From CAVPEW01 sp963703565 (lineage in GTDB: Bacteria > Actinomycetota > Acidimicrobiia > Acidimicrobiales > VFJN01): a stretch of DNA of 64,000 nucleotides. The translations under genes and the position numbers were made by a program. Of this stretch, positions 34,635 through 44,054 are shown in pieces. Position 1 is the first letter of the stretch. Each line of letters starts with the position of its first letter. Location: NCBI GenBank assembly GCA_963703565.1, contig CAVPEW010000043.1, forward strand, positions 1 to 64,000, given 5' to 3'. The notes under the pieces are model-generated. The model saw nothing but the letters and a program-made list of their open reading frames with translations, did not search any database and had not been told where the DNA came from.

Positions 34635-36230
34635 TCAGCCCAACGAGATCCCGACCCCGTCGAGGCTGGCCATCTCGGCAAGGACGCCAGCGGCGGCGTC
34701 GAGCAGCGGGAGGGCGAGCACCGCTCCCGTTCCCTCGCCGAGGCGCAGCCCGAGATCCAGCAGGGGCTCGAGTCCGAGGTGCTCGAGCGCCACGGTCGCG
34801 CCCGGCTCGACCGAGCGGTGTCCCGCCAGCGCGTAGTCGAGCACCTCTGGGCGCAGCGCCGCCGCCGCCAGCAGGCCCGAAGCGGCGATGACCCCGTCGA
34901 TCACCACCGGTACCCGCGCGGCCGCCGCGCCCGTGACGAAGCCGGCCAGCGCGGCGTGCTCGAAGCCGCCGACCTCGGCGAGCACCTCCAGCGGAGCCAG
35001 ACCGTCGGTGCGGGCCACCGCGGCCTCGACGAGCGCGACCTTGGCGGCCAGCACGGAGTCGTCTACGCCTGTGCCCCTCCCCGTCACCGCCGCCGCGGGA
35101 CGGCCGGTGAAGGCGGCCACCAGGGCGGCCGCGGGGGTGGTGTTGGCGATGCCCATGTCTCCGGTCACCAGGCACGCCGCGCCGGCCGCGACCAGGTCGG
35201 CGGCCAGCTCGGCGCCGGCGTCGAGCGCCCGCAGGGCCTGGGCCGGCGTCATGGCCGGCCCGCGGCTGAGGTCCGCGGTCGCGCGGGCCACGCGGCGGCC
35301 ACGCCACGGGGCGATGCCCTCGAGGCAAGCGTCGCGGGCTCTACCGGCCGAGGCGGCGACGGACGAGGGCTCCGGTACGGCGACCTCGCCAACGACGCCG
35401 ACGTCGCACACCACCACTGCGGCACCGGCTCGCCTGGCCAGGACGTTGACCGCGGCCCCGCCCCGGGCGAAGGTGGCCACCATCTGCGCCGTCACCTCCT
35501 GGGGCCAGGGCGAGACCCCCTGCGCGTGCACCCCGTGGTCGCCGGCGAACACGCCGACCGCGGCAGGGCGTGGCGACGGGGGAGGGCAGCATCCGGCGAT
35601 GGCGCTCAGGGAGCGCCCCAGCGACTCGAGGCGCCCGAGGCTGCCCACCGGCTTGGCCAGACGGGCCTGCACGGCGTCGGCATGGTCGCCGGCCGCCTCG
35701 TCCACGGGTGCGACGAGGAGGGTCGCGGCCACGTAGGGACCGGCCCGTTCGGTCAGCGCCGAGCGCACCACCACGTGCAACGGCCGACCGGCCCCGGCGC
35801 GGGCGAAGGCGGTCCCGGCTGCGGCTGCCGCGCCCCTGTCGGCATCGGTGTCACCCACGAGCAGCGCCCTTCCCGGTGCCACACCCAGCCGGGCGAGCGC
35901 GGCCAGCAGGCTGGCCGGATCGGGCTTCGCGGCCCCCACGTCGACGCTGGTCACGACCGCTTCGAGGTGCTCGTCGATGCCGCCACGCGCGAGGAGGAGG
36001 CGCACGTCGGCCTCGTCCATGACCGCCGTGTCGGTCACCGCGGCCAGCCGGACCCGACCGGCCAGGGCGGCCAGGGTGCGCGCCACGCCGGGGAGCAGGA
36101 CCGGTTCGAGCGCCGCCACCGCCGTGCCCGGCGCCGCGTGCTCCACCAAGGTCCCGCCCACGTCGAAGCAGATCGCGTCGAAGCCGGGATCGAGGGCCTC
36201 GCCGAGGGGCCGGGCGCGGGGCACGCTCAC
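34635..36230 (-). CDS. cobT: HAD-phosphatase/CobT fusion (nicotinate-nucleotide-DMB phosphoribosyltransferase)
   Basis: A 531-residue protein. Residues 16-160 form a HAD domain: motif I CFDVGGTLVE (nucleophile D23), motif II VTDTA (T66), the Lys of AKPDP (K102) and motif IV VGDTDADRGAA. From about residue 185 it is CobT: RLAKPVGSLGRLESLGRSL, VFAGDHGVHAQGVSPWPQEV, TGDMGIANTTPAAALVAAFT and DYALAGHRSVEPG. CobT makes alpha-ribazole 5'-phosphate; the HAD domain could remove that phosphate, a step usually done by CobC, which is missing here (inference). The GTG overlaps the stop of the chelatase gene (GTGA). Start codon choice keeps the HAD motif I intact. Confidence 0.9.
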   Translation of the reverse strand: MSVPRARPLGEALDPGFDAICFDVGGTLVEHAAPGTAVAALEPVLLPGVARTLAALAGRVRLAAVTDTAVMDEADVRLLLARGGIDEHLEAVVTSVDVGAAKPDPASLLAALARLGVAPGRALLVGDTDADRGAAAAAGTAFARAGAGRPLHVVVRSALTERAGPYVAATLLVAPVDEAAGDHADAVQARLAKPVGSLGRLESLGRSLSAIAGCCPPPSPRPAAVGVFAGDHGVHAQGVSPWPQEVTAQMVATFARGGAAVNVLARRAGAAVVVCDVGVVGEVAVPEPSSVAASAGRARDACLEGIAPWRGRRVARATADLSRGPAMTPAQALRALDAGAELAADLVAAGAACLVTGDMGIANTTPAAALVAAFTGRPAAAVTGRGTGVDDSVLAAKVALVEAAVARTDGLAPLEVLAEVGGFEHAALAGFVTGAAAARVPVVIDGVIAASGLLAAAALRPEVLDYALAGHRSVEPGATVALEHLGLEPLLDLGLRLGEGTGAVLALPLLDAAAGVLAEMASLDGVGISLG

Positions 36231-38305
36231 AGCCCTCGCAGCACCTGCTCGAGCACTGGCGCGGCGCTGGCGTCGAGCGACGCGGCCACGCGACCGTCCT
36301 GCGCGGCGAGCAGCGCGTCGAGCGGGACGTGACGGGCGCCCATGACCTCGGCGACGCGGCCGGCCAGCCCGAGGCGGGCCGGCCCGAGCTCGCAGTCGAG
36401 CACCACGGCCTCGACGCCGCTGCCCGCAACCTTGGCCGCGGCGTCCAGCGCCGCCGTGAGGGGATCGCCGGGTCCGCCGGCTGTTGCCCGCCCGTCGGAG
36501 CACACGACCAGGACCGGTCGGCGGCCCGCGGCGCCGACCGCCGGTGCCGTTGCGACGGCGAGCGCCTCGAGGATCCCCGCGGCGAGCGGGGTGGCTCCCC
36601 CGACAGGCACGTCTGCGAGCCGGGCCCGGGCGACCTCCACGCTGCCGGTGGGGCGCAGCACGGTCGTGGCGCCCCGGTCGCGGAAGGTCACCAGCGCCAC
36701 CTCGTCGCGGCGCCGGTAGGCGTCGGCCAGCAGGCCCAGGACGGCGCCGGTCACCGCGGCGAGCCGATCCCGGGCGCCCATCGACCCGGAGGTGTCCAGT
36801 GCCACCACCACCAGCGTCCCGGCCCGCCCGTCGCGCACGGCGACCCGTGCGTCGCCGGGTTCGAACAGCGGGGCCTCCGGGCGCCCGGCGCGCCGGCGCG
36901 CCGCGGCGGTGGCAGTGGCCCGCACGGCCAGGTCGCGCCCCGAGGTGCCCGCCGGCGCGGGTTCGGCGCGAACCACGCGCCCACGCTCGCCGGCCGCACC
37001 CGAACCGGTCTGCCGTTCGCCGAGGCGCCCGGCGCCGCGGGCCGTTCGCCCGCCGGGACCAACCCGGCTGCCAGCCCCCGTGCCGCCGAGGATGGCGCCG
37101 GCCGCAGCGTGCAGCTCGGTCACGTCCGCGGCGCCACTTCGCTCGCCCGTCGTGGCCGACCCTTCCCCGCCGCCTCCCGGGGTGCCGCGCCCGGCGGTCG
37201 AGCCGGGCTCGCTGCCTCCCGTCTGCTCTCCGCTGCCTGCCGGGCCCGGGCCCAGCGGTCCGACGGGCTGCGGCGAGGGTTCGTTGCCGTGGTCTGCGCC
37301 GCGCGAACCGGTGCCACCGGTGCCTGGCAGGGAACCCTCGCCGTTCCCGTCTGCGCCGCTGCCGCCCGCGCCGTGCAGACCGGCGGCCTGGAGGGCTTCG
37401 GCGAGCTCGTCGGCGTCCAGGCCGGGGGCGTCGAAGGGGCCGCGGCGGCGCCGGTGGGCCAGAGCCAGCGGCGCCACCCGGGCGACGTCTCCGGGCCCGG
37501 CCACGGGCCGGCTCTCCCATCCGGCCAGAGCGGCCGCTGCCCTGGCCACCGCCAGGTCGGCGCGCAGGCCCTGCGCGCCTAGCTCGGCGCACAGCGCCGA
37601 GATCGCCTCCAGCAGCGCGTCGGGCAGGGTCGCGGGCGTCGTGGTCGCCAACCGGGCCCCCAACGCGGCCTCCTCGCGGGCCCAGGCCGCGGCGAAGGCC
37701 GCGGGGTCGGCGTCGAAGTCCACCCTTCGGCGAACCGCCAGGGCTCGGGTGGCGGGATCGGTGGGGGTCGTCACCTCGACGGCGAGGCCGAAGCGGTCGA
37801 GGAGCTGGGGGCGCAGCTCGCCCTCCTCGGGGTTCATCGAACCGATCAGCACGAAGCGCGCCGGGTGAACGTGGCTGATGCCCTCGCGCTCGACGACGTT
37901 GCGGCCGCTGACGGCGACGTCGAGCAGCACGTCCACCAGGTGGTCGGCGAGCAGGTTCACCTCGTCGACGTAGAGGACACCGCCGTGGGCGGCGGCGAGC
38001 ACCCCCGGCTCGAAGCGGCGCTCTCCGGCCAGGGCGCTCGCGAGGTCCAGGCTGCCGATGAGGCGCTCCTCACTCGCCCCCAACGGGAGCTCGGCGAAAG
38101 GGGCGTCGCCCGGCAGCAGCGCGGCCAGCCCGCGCGCCAGCGTGGTCTTGGCGGTGCCCTTGTCGCCTCGCAGCAGCACACCACCCAGTGCCGGGTCCAG
38201 CGCTCCGAGCACCAGGCCCAGCTTCAGCTCGTCGGCCGCGACCACCGCGCTGAACGGGAAGCGGGGGGCCAGGTCTCGCCCGCCGGCGTCGAGGGCGGCG
38301 CTCAT
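36227..38305 (-). CDS. ChlI/ChlD-like AAA+/VWA subunit of the cobaltochelatase
   Basis: A 692-residue fusion. The N half is an AAA+ ATPase: GVLLRGDKGTAKTTLARGL (Walker A), GVLYVDEVNLLADHLVDVLL (Walker B) and RPQLLDRFGLAVEV. A Gly/Ser/Pro-rich linker of about 150 residues follows (around 330-480). The C half is a von Willebrand A domain with the MIDAS motif DTSGSMG and GGATPLAAGI. It drives metal insertion with CobN, replacing CobS/CobT(chelatase) of other bacteria; adjacency to cobN supports this. ATG 38305 overlaps the preceding gene by ATGA. Confidence 0.9.
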   Translation of the reverse strand: MSAALDAGGRDLAPRFPFSAVVAADELKLGLVLGALDPALGGVLLRGDKGTAKTTLARGLAALLPGDAPFAELPLGASEERLIGSLDLASALAGERRFEPGVLAAAHGGVLYVDEVNLLADHLVDVLLDVAVSGRNVVEREGISHVHPARFVLIGSMNPEEGELRPQLLDRFGLAVEVTTPTDPATRALAVRRRVDFDADPAAFAAAWAREEAALGARLATTTPATLPDALLEAISALCAELGAQGLRADLAVARAAAALAGWESRPVAGPGDVARVAPLALAHRRRRGPFDAPGLDADELAEALQAAGLHGAGGSGADGNGEGSLPGTGGTGSRGADHGNEPSPQPVGPLGPGPAGSGEQTGGSEPGSTAGRGTPGGGGEGSATTGERSGAADVTELHAAAGAILGGTGAGSRVGPGGRTARGAGRLGERQTGSGAAGERGRVVRAEPAPAGTSGRDLAVRATATAAARRRAGRPEAPLFEPGDARVAVRDGRAGTLVVVALDTSGSMGARDRLAAVTGAVLGLLADAYRRRDEVALVTFRDRGATTVLRPTGSVEVARARLADVPVGGATPLAAGILEALAVATAPAVGAAGRRPVLVVCSDGRATAGGPGDPLTAALDAAAKVAGSGVEAVVLDCELGPARLGLAGRVAEVMGARHVPLDALLAAQDGRVAASLDASAAPVLEQVLRGL

Positions 38306-39004
38306 CGTCTGTCGGCGTCGGTGCCGGGCACTTCCGAGGGCCTGGGAGGCCGCCAGGGCGACAGGGGCCCGAGACCCGCCGGGGGCCCGGCGCGGTCCAT
38401 CAACCAAGCCAGCAGCAGCTCCGGTGCCAGGCCGCCCGGCAGCGCGGGAGCCACCGCCTCGCGCCGGCTCGCCAGCTCCCGGAGGTGGGCGGGGAGCTCG
38501 GCGGCAACGTAGGACTCGGGCCAGTCGGCCGGCTCGTGACCCAGGCCCAGGTCGACACGGTGGACCTCGACCTCTCGCCAGCGCAGCAGGGGCAGCACGC
38601 GAGCCGACACCTCGCCCAGCGAACCGGTGAGGGCGCGACCCGACCAGGTGAGGGCATCGGAGCGCGCCCAGGCATCGAGCAGCTCGGTGCTCGATGCCAC
38701 CACATCGGCCACCAGCTCCGGGGCCCGACGGCGCGAGCCCGCCTCGATCTCCGCTTCGCGTTCGGTGGGCCCACCCGGGTACTGGGCGGCCACCTCGCCT
38801 CGCGAGGCCGCGCGCAGCATGCGCACGTGGCTGTCCGCGTTGCGGGCCAGGTGGGTCAGGACGTGGCCCACGCTCCAGCCGGCCAGGCGCGACGGGCGCG
38901 AGGGCGCCGCCTCTTCGAGCTTCTCCCACCCAGTCGGCCAGCGCCACCTCCGAGGCACGCGCCCCTTCGAGCTCTGCCGGACCGGCAGGGTGCGGCTCGG
39001 TCAC
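38302..39004 (-). pseudogene. MDMPI/DinB-like (mycothiol-dependent maleylpyruvate isomerase family) protein, interrupted by an apparent +1 frameshift
   Basis: The first 25 residues (from GTG 39004, VTEPHPAGPAELEGARASEV) and the rest lie in different frames. The downstream frame reads EKLEEAAPSRPSRLAGWSVG, HVLTHLARNADSHVRMLRAA and LPLLRWREVEVHRVDLGLGH; the HxxxxxxH-type metal residues of the DinB-like fold are visible in GHVLTHLARN and EVHRVDLG. Removing one C of CCC at 38925-38927 gives ADWVEKLEEA and a 233-residue protein. Both ends overlap neighbours by 4 bp (cobN upstream, chlI/D downstream), so it is embedded in the cobalamin operon. Its role there is unknown. Confidence 0.8.
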
Positions 39005-42000
39005 CTTCGCTCCTCCCATCCCTCGGCCTCGAGAACGGCATCGCGCAGGGTGGCCAACGCCTCCTCGGTCGGCTCCGTCCACATGCCCCGCTCGACGGCC
39101 TCGAGCAGCCGCTCGGCGATCTGGCGCAGGGCCCACGGGTTGGATCGCCCGAAGAACGCACGCAGCCCGGGGTCGCCCACGTAGGCGGCCGTCACCCGTT
39201 CGTACATCCAGTCGGCGACGACGTGGGCCGTGGCGTCGTAGCCGAACAGGTAGTCGACCGTGGCCGCCATCTCGAAAGCGCCCTTGTAGCCGTGGCGGAC
39301 CATGGCCTGGAGCCACTTGGGGTTGAGCACCCGGCTGCGCACGACCCGGGCCGCCTCCTCGTCCAGGGACCGCACCCGGGGCCTCGACGGGTCGGCGGTG
39401 TCACCGAAGTAGGCCCGGGGGGAGGCGCCTGTGAGATGGCGCACCATCGCCACCATGCCGCCGTGATCCTGGAGGTAGTCGTCGCTGTCGAAGATGTCGT
39501 GCTCGCGGTTGTCCTGGTTCTTGACGGCCACGTCGATCGCGGCGAAGCGGCGGCGCATGGCCGCCCGGGCCGGGACCCCGGCTCCGGCGCGCCCGTAGGA
39601 GAAGCCTCCCCAGGTCTCGTACACGGCGGCGAGGTCGGCGTCGTCGCGCCAGTTGCCGGACTCGAGCACGGCCAGGATGCCCGACCCGTAGCCGCCGGGG
39701 GAGGGGCCGAACAGGCGGGGGTCGCCGTCCGCTGCGAAGCCGGCCAGCTCCACCGCCTCGTCGAGCAGGTCCACCACGTGGGGGAACGCGTCACGAAAGA
39801 AGCCAGATATCCGCAGGGTCACATCGACCCGGGGCCGTTCCAGCTCGGCTTCGTCGAGGCGGCGCAGCCCCGTCACCCGGCCGGACTCGGGGTGCCAGGT
39901 CGGCTCGACGCCGAGCAGGGCCAGGGCCATCGCCACGTCGTCTCCCATCGTGCGCATCGCCGCCGTCCCCCACAGCACGATGCCCACCACCTCGGGGGCT
40001 CGGCCCGTGTCGCTGCGGTGGCGTTCGATGCAGCGCTGGGCGAGGGTGCGACCCACCTGTACGGCCAGGGGCGAGGGGATGGCCTTGGGGTCCACCGAGT
40101 AGAAGTTCCGACCGGTGGGCAGGACGTGGGCCATCCCCCGGGTGGGCGCGCCCGAGGGACCTGATGGCACCGGCCGGCCCGCCAGCGCCCCCAGCACGGC
40201 GTCGAGCTCGTCGGTGGTGCGTCCCAGGGCGGGCACGAGCCGGTTCGCCACCCACCGCAGCGTCTCGTCGCCGGCCAGCGACTCGTCCCCGAGTCGCCCA
40301 GGGTCCCAGCCGGCCACGGCGAGCGCCTCGACGCGCCGACGGCACTCATCCTCGACGGCGTCGGTCCCGGCGCGGTCGGCCACCTCGGCTCCCAGATCGA
40401 CGCCCAGCTCGGCGGCCACGGTCGACCGCAGCGAGGGCACCGTCCCCTGGTCCACTCGGGTCACCGCCAGGACGAGGTCGACGAGAGCGTCACCCGCCGG
40501 AGGCTGCCCGAGCACGTGCAAGCCGCCACGGATCTGAGCGTCCTTGAGCTCGCACAGATGGCCATCGACGTGAAGTAGACGGTCATCGAAGACCTCCGTC
40601 TCCACACCCTCGACCTCTACTTGAGATTGTGACCAGCCCAGGTCCCGGTGGATCTCGGCATCGACGAGGCAGTCCCACACCTGGCGACGGATCGCGGGGA
40701 GCTTGGCGGGGTCGAGCACCGCGCAGCGGGCGTGCTCGTCGAGGAGGGACTCGAGCCGCGCGAGGTCGTCGGTCAACCCGGCGCGCGTCATCGGGGGCAC
40801 GAGGTGGTCCACGATCACCGCGTGAGCCCTTCGCTTGGCCTGCGTGCCCTCGCCGGGATCGTTTACCACGAAGGGGTACACGAGGGGCACCGACCCCAGG
40901 GCGAGGTCGGGATGGCACGACGCCGAGAGCCCCACGCTCTTGCCGGGCAGCCACTCGAGGGTCCCGTGCTTGCCCAGGTGCACGATCGCATGGGCGCCCC
41001 AGTGCTCGTCGAGCCAGCGGTAGAAGGCCAGGTAGTGGTGGGTGGGCACCAGTTCTGGGTCGTGGTAGACGGCCACGGGGTCGTCGCCGAAGCCACGCGG
41101 GGGCTGAACGGCGACGATCACGTTGCCCAGGTCCAGCCCGGAGAACAGCAGCGATTCGCCGGTCTCGTCGAGGTGCACCGTGCCGGGAGCGGGGCCCCAC
41201 GTGGCCTCGAGCTGCTCCCGGGCCCCGGCAGGTACGCCGTCGAGCCAGTCCCGGTGCTCGGAGCCGCCCAGGGCACCCAGCGCTCGGGCCCGCTGGGCGG
41301 CCGTGAGCGTCTCGGCGTCGTAGGTCAGCGCGTCGGCCAGCTCGGCCATCAGGGCGTCGCCGTGGGCGGGGATGCGGGTGACCACGTGACCGGCGGCGGC
41401 GAGGGCTCGCAGCAGCACCACCGCCGATGCCGGGGTGTCCAGGCCCACCGCGTTGCCCAGCCGGGCCTTCTTGGTCGGATAGGCCGACAGCACCAGCGCC
41501 ACGCGCCGCTCGGCCGGCGGGATGCGCCCGAGCATCGCCGTGCGCACGGCGAGCTGGGCGACTCGGGCGGCGCGGTCGGGTGCGGTCCGGTAGGCGTGCA
41601 CGGGCGCGCCCAGCTCCTCCTCGCTGTCGACCACCTCTTTGAAGGTGAACGGGACGGTGATGATGCGCCCGTCGAACTCCGGGATGGCCACCCCCATGGC
41701 CACGTCGACCGGGGCGAGGCCGGCCGCGCTGTCGCGCCACTCCTGCTCGGGCCTGCTGACGGTGGGCGCCTGGAGAACCGGCACCCCTAGGCGAGCGAGC
41801 GCGCCGGCGTCCCAGACCTCGGCCTCGGAGCCACCGCCGGGGTCGGCGACGAAGGAGCCCGCGGCGAGCACCGTGGTGATCACGACGTCGACCCCGTGCT
41901 CGGTGAGCAGCTCCACCGCGGGGACGCTCCCGTCGGGCTCGGGCCGCAGCGAGTAGGTGGCCACGGCGACCACGTCTGCGCCGGCCTCCTCCACGGCGTC

Positions 42001-42540
42001 GCACAGGTCGTCGACGAAGGTCGTGTTGCCGGCCACGACGTGTGCCCTATACAACACGACCCCCACCAGCGGCCGGTCCTGGTGGCGGGCCGAGGCCCTC
42101 CACAGCGCGGTGGACGGCACCTCCACGGGTGGATCGAAGCCGAACCCGGTCAGTAGCAGCGTGTCGGACACGAAGCGAAGCAGAGCGGTGAGGTTGGCGG
42201 GACCGCCCTGGCTGAGGTAGGCGAAGGCCTGGGTGACGATGCCCGCTGGGACCGTCGAGCGTCGGGCCAGGTCGGCGTCGGGGGTGGCCTCCCCACCCAA
42301 CGCGATCAGCGGGACGGCGGCGTCCGCGCAGCGGCGGGCGAGGTCGTCGAAGCCATCGGCCCAGGCCTGGTGGCCGCCCAGGAGCCGCACCAGGACCACC
42401 GACGCTCCCTCGAGCGGCACTGGGCCCGCGAGGGTGGTGGGGTTGGCGGCGCGCACCTGCTCGAAGCCGGCCGGGAGGTCCTCGACCAGGGTGCGCAGGG
42501 CGAGGATCTCGGTGTCGGCGGTGGTCAGCACCAGGATCAC
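39001..42540 (-). CDS. cobN: Cobaltochelatase large subunit CobN
   Basis: A 1179-residue protein of the CobN/BchH family, which holds the corrin ring and inserts cobalt with an AAA+ partner. Recognisable parts are the N-terminal domain (VRAANPTTLAGPVPLEGASV), RPLVGVVLYRAHVVAGNTTF, IVHLGKHGTLEWLPGKSVGL (near the active-site region), VVGIVLWGTAAMRTMGDDVA and SYGRAGAGVPARAAMRRRF. The length is a little under the 1200-1270 of typical CobN. ATG 42540 overlaps the cobQ stop. It is followed by the MDMPI-like gene and then its ChlI/D-type partner. Confidence 0.95.
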   Translation of the reverse strand: MILVLTTADTEILALRTLVEDLPAGFEQVRAANPTTLAGPVPLEGASVVLVRLLGGHQAWADGFDDLARRCADAAVPLIALGGEATPDADLARRSTVPAGIVTQAFAYLSQGGPANLTALLRFVSDTLLLTGFGFDPPVEVPSTALWRASARHQDRPLVGVVLYRAHVVAGNTTFVDDLCDAVEEAGADVVAVATYSLRPEPDGSVPAVELLTEHGVDVVITTVLAAGSFVADPGGGSEAEVWDAGALARLGVPVLQAPTVSRPEQEWRDSAAGLAPVDVAMGVAIPEFDGRIITVPFTFKEVVDSEEELGAPVHAYRTAPDRAARVAQLAVRTAMLGRIPPAERRVALVLSAYPTKKARLGNAVGLDTPASAVVLLRALAAAGHVVTRIPAHGDALMAELADALTYDAETLTAAQRARALGALGGSEHRDWLDGVPAGAREQLEATWGPAPGTVHLDETGESLLFSGLDLGNVIVAVQPPRGFGDDPVAVYHDPELVPTHHYLAFYRWLDEHWGAHAIVHLGKHGTLEWLPGKSVGLSASCHPDLALGSVPLVYPFVVNDPGEGTQAKRRAHAVIVDHLVPPMTRAGLTDDLARLESLLDEHARCAVLDPAKLPAIRRQVWDCLVDAEIHRDLGWSQSQVEVEGVETEVFDDRLLHVDGHLCELKDAQIRGGLHVLGQPPAGDALVDLVLAVTRVDQGTVPSLRSTVAAELGVDLGAEVADRAGTDAVEDECRRRVEALAVAGWDPGRLGDESLAGDETLRWVANRLVPALGRTTDELDAVLGALAGRPVPSGPSGAPTRGMAHVLPTGRNFYSVDPKAIPSPLAVQVGRTLAQRCIERHRSDTGRAPEVVGIVLWGTAAMRTMGDDVAMALALLGVEPTWHPESGRVTGLRRLDEAELERPRVDVTLRISGFFRDAFPHVVDLLDEAVELAGFAADGDPRLFGPSPGGYGSGILAVLESGNWRDDADLAAVYETWGGFSYGRAGAGVPARAAMRRRFAAIDVAVKNQDNREHDIFDSDDYLQDHGGMVAMVRHLTGASPRAYFGDTADPSRPRVRSLDEEAARVVRSRVLNPKWLQAMVRHGYKGAFEMAATVDYLFGYDATAHVVADWMYERVTAAYVGDPGLRAFFGRSNPWALRQIAERLLEAVERGMWTEPTEEALATLRDAVLEAEGWEERR

Positions 42541-44054
42541 GGCGAGCGCCGCCCGGTGAGCGCCAGCGCGGCGATGGCCTCCAGGTCGCAGGTGGCCTCG
42601 ATGGCGTCGGCCACGGCGTCGTGGCCGGCACGGCGGGCCGCAGCGAACGACACCTCGGGGTCGGCCACGAAGCAGCGCTCGGCACGCCGGGCCACCTCGG
42701 TGCAGAACGCCTTGCGGAACCCGTCGGCCTCGAACAGCCCATGGAGCGTGGTGCCGATGTGGCGGGCGTCGACGAGGTCGACCGCCCCGTCGGAGGTGAC
42801 CGACTCGTCGAGCGCGATCCAGGGCGCGGCCCCCCGCCCGGGGCTCACCCGACCGTGGTGGATCCGGAAGCCCTCGACCCGCTCGCCCATGACCGTTCCA
42901 CTCACCCGGTCGGTGCGCTTGTCGGGCTCGAAGCGGGTGGTGACGTCCAGGTGGCCCAGCCCATCGGTGACCGCCACGTCGGACTCGACCCCCTCGGGGT
43001 CCTCGATGCGCGTGCCCAGCATCTGGTACCCGCCGCAGATGCCCAGCACCAGAGCCTCCGACAGGGCGCCGATCGCGTCGGCGAGCCCGCTGGCGCGCAG
43101 CCAGGCCAGGTCGGCGACGGTTGACTTGGTGCCCGGCAGGACGACCAGGTCGGGCCGGCCCAGCTCGGCGGGCCCGCGCACCCAGCGCACCCCCACGCCC
43201 GGCTCGATGGCGAGGGGGTCGAGGTCGGTGAAGTTGGACAGGTGCGGCAGGGCGATGGCCGCCACGTCGATCGAGTCGGCCAGCGGTGCACGGGCGGGCG
43301 TGGGCCGGGCGCCCCGCAACGCGAGGCTGTCCTCGGCGTCGAGGCCGCCAGCGCCGTCGAGCCAGGGCAGGATCCCCAGGGTCGGGACCCCGGTGCGCGA
43401 CTCGAGCTCGGCGGCCGCCCCCTCGAGCAGGGCCGGGTCGCCGCGGAACTTGTTGACCACGAAGCCGCCCACCAACGGGCGAAGGTCATCGGGGAGCAGG
43501 ACCAGGGTTCCGGCGAACGCCGCGAACACCCCTCCGCGGTCGATGTCGCCCACCAGCAGCGCCTGCAGGCCCGCCTCGGCCGCGACCCGCAGGTTGACGA
43601 TGTCGTGGTCGAGCAGGTTGATCTCGGCTGGGCTGCCCGCCCCCTCGCAGATGACCAGATCGAAGCGCGACCTCAGGTCGCGCAGCGACTCGAGGACCAC
43701 CTCGAGCAGCGCGGGCTTGGCCTGGTGGTACTCGGCGGCGGTGAGCACGGCCCAGGGCCGGCCACGGACCACGACCTGGCTGGTGCGCTCCCCGGTCGGC
43801 TTGAGCAGGATCGGGTTCATCGCCACCTCGGGGGCCACCCCGGCGGCGCTGGCCTGGGCCGCCTGGGCGCGACCGATCTCGCCCCCCTCGACGGTCACGT
43901 CGGAGTTCAGCGCCATGTTCTGGGCCTTGAAGGGGGCGACGCGCACTCCACGCCGGGCGGCGAGGCGGCACAGGCCGGTCACCACCAGCGACTTGCCGGC
44001 GTCGGAGGTGGTGCCGCAGACCATCAGCCCCGCGCCGGGCCGGCTCCGGCTCAC
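42537..44054 (-). CDS. cobQ: Cobyric acid synthase CobQ
   Basis: A 505-residue glutamine-dependent amidotransferase that amidates the b, d, e and g side chains of adenosyl-cobyrinate a,c-diamide. The ATP-binding half has LMVCGTTSDAGKSLVVTGLC, APFKAQNMALNSDVTVEGGE and ICEGAGSPAEINLLDHDIVN. The glutaminase half has LVLGICGGYQMLGTRIEDPE with the nucleophile Cys and TTLHGLFEADGFR with the catalytic His. GTG 44054 overlaps the aminotransferase stop. All positions expected for a functional enzyme are present. Confidence 0.96.
   Translation of the reverse strand: MSRSRPGAGLMVCGTTSDAGKSLVVTGLCRLAARRGVRVAPFKAQNMALNSDVTVEGGEIGRAQAAQASAAGVAPEVAMNPILLKPTGERTSQVVVRGRPWAVLTAAEYHQAKPALLEVVLESLRDLRSRFDLVICEGAGSPAEINLLDHDIVNLRVAAEAGLQALLVGDIDRGGVFAAFAGTLVLLPDDLRPLVGGFVVNKFRGDPALLEGAAAELESRTGVPTLGILPWLDGAGGLDAEDSLALRGARPTPARAPLADSIDVAAIALPHLSNFTDLDPLAIEPGVGVRWVRGPAELGRPDLVVLPGTKSTVADLAWLRASGLADAIGALSEALVLGICGGYQMLGTRIEDPEGVESDVAVTDGLGHLDVTTRFEPDKRTDRVSGTVMGERVEGFRIHHGRVSPGRGAAPWIALDESVTSDGAVDLVDARHIGTTLHGLFEADGFRKAFCTEVARRAERCFVADPEVSFAAARRAGHDAVADAIEATCDLEAIAALALTGRRSP

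Noticed and set aside
36227..39316. Single long minus-strand frame joining chlI/D with upstream sequence
   Set aside because: The part upstream of ATG 38305 is a shadow of the MDMPI and cobN genes except for 40 residues of the MDMPI N terminus, explained by a frameshift.
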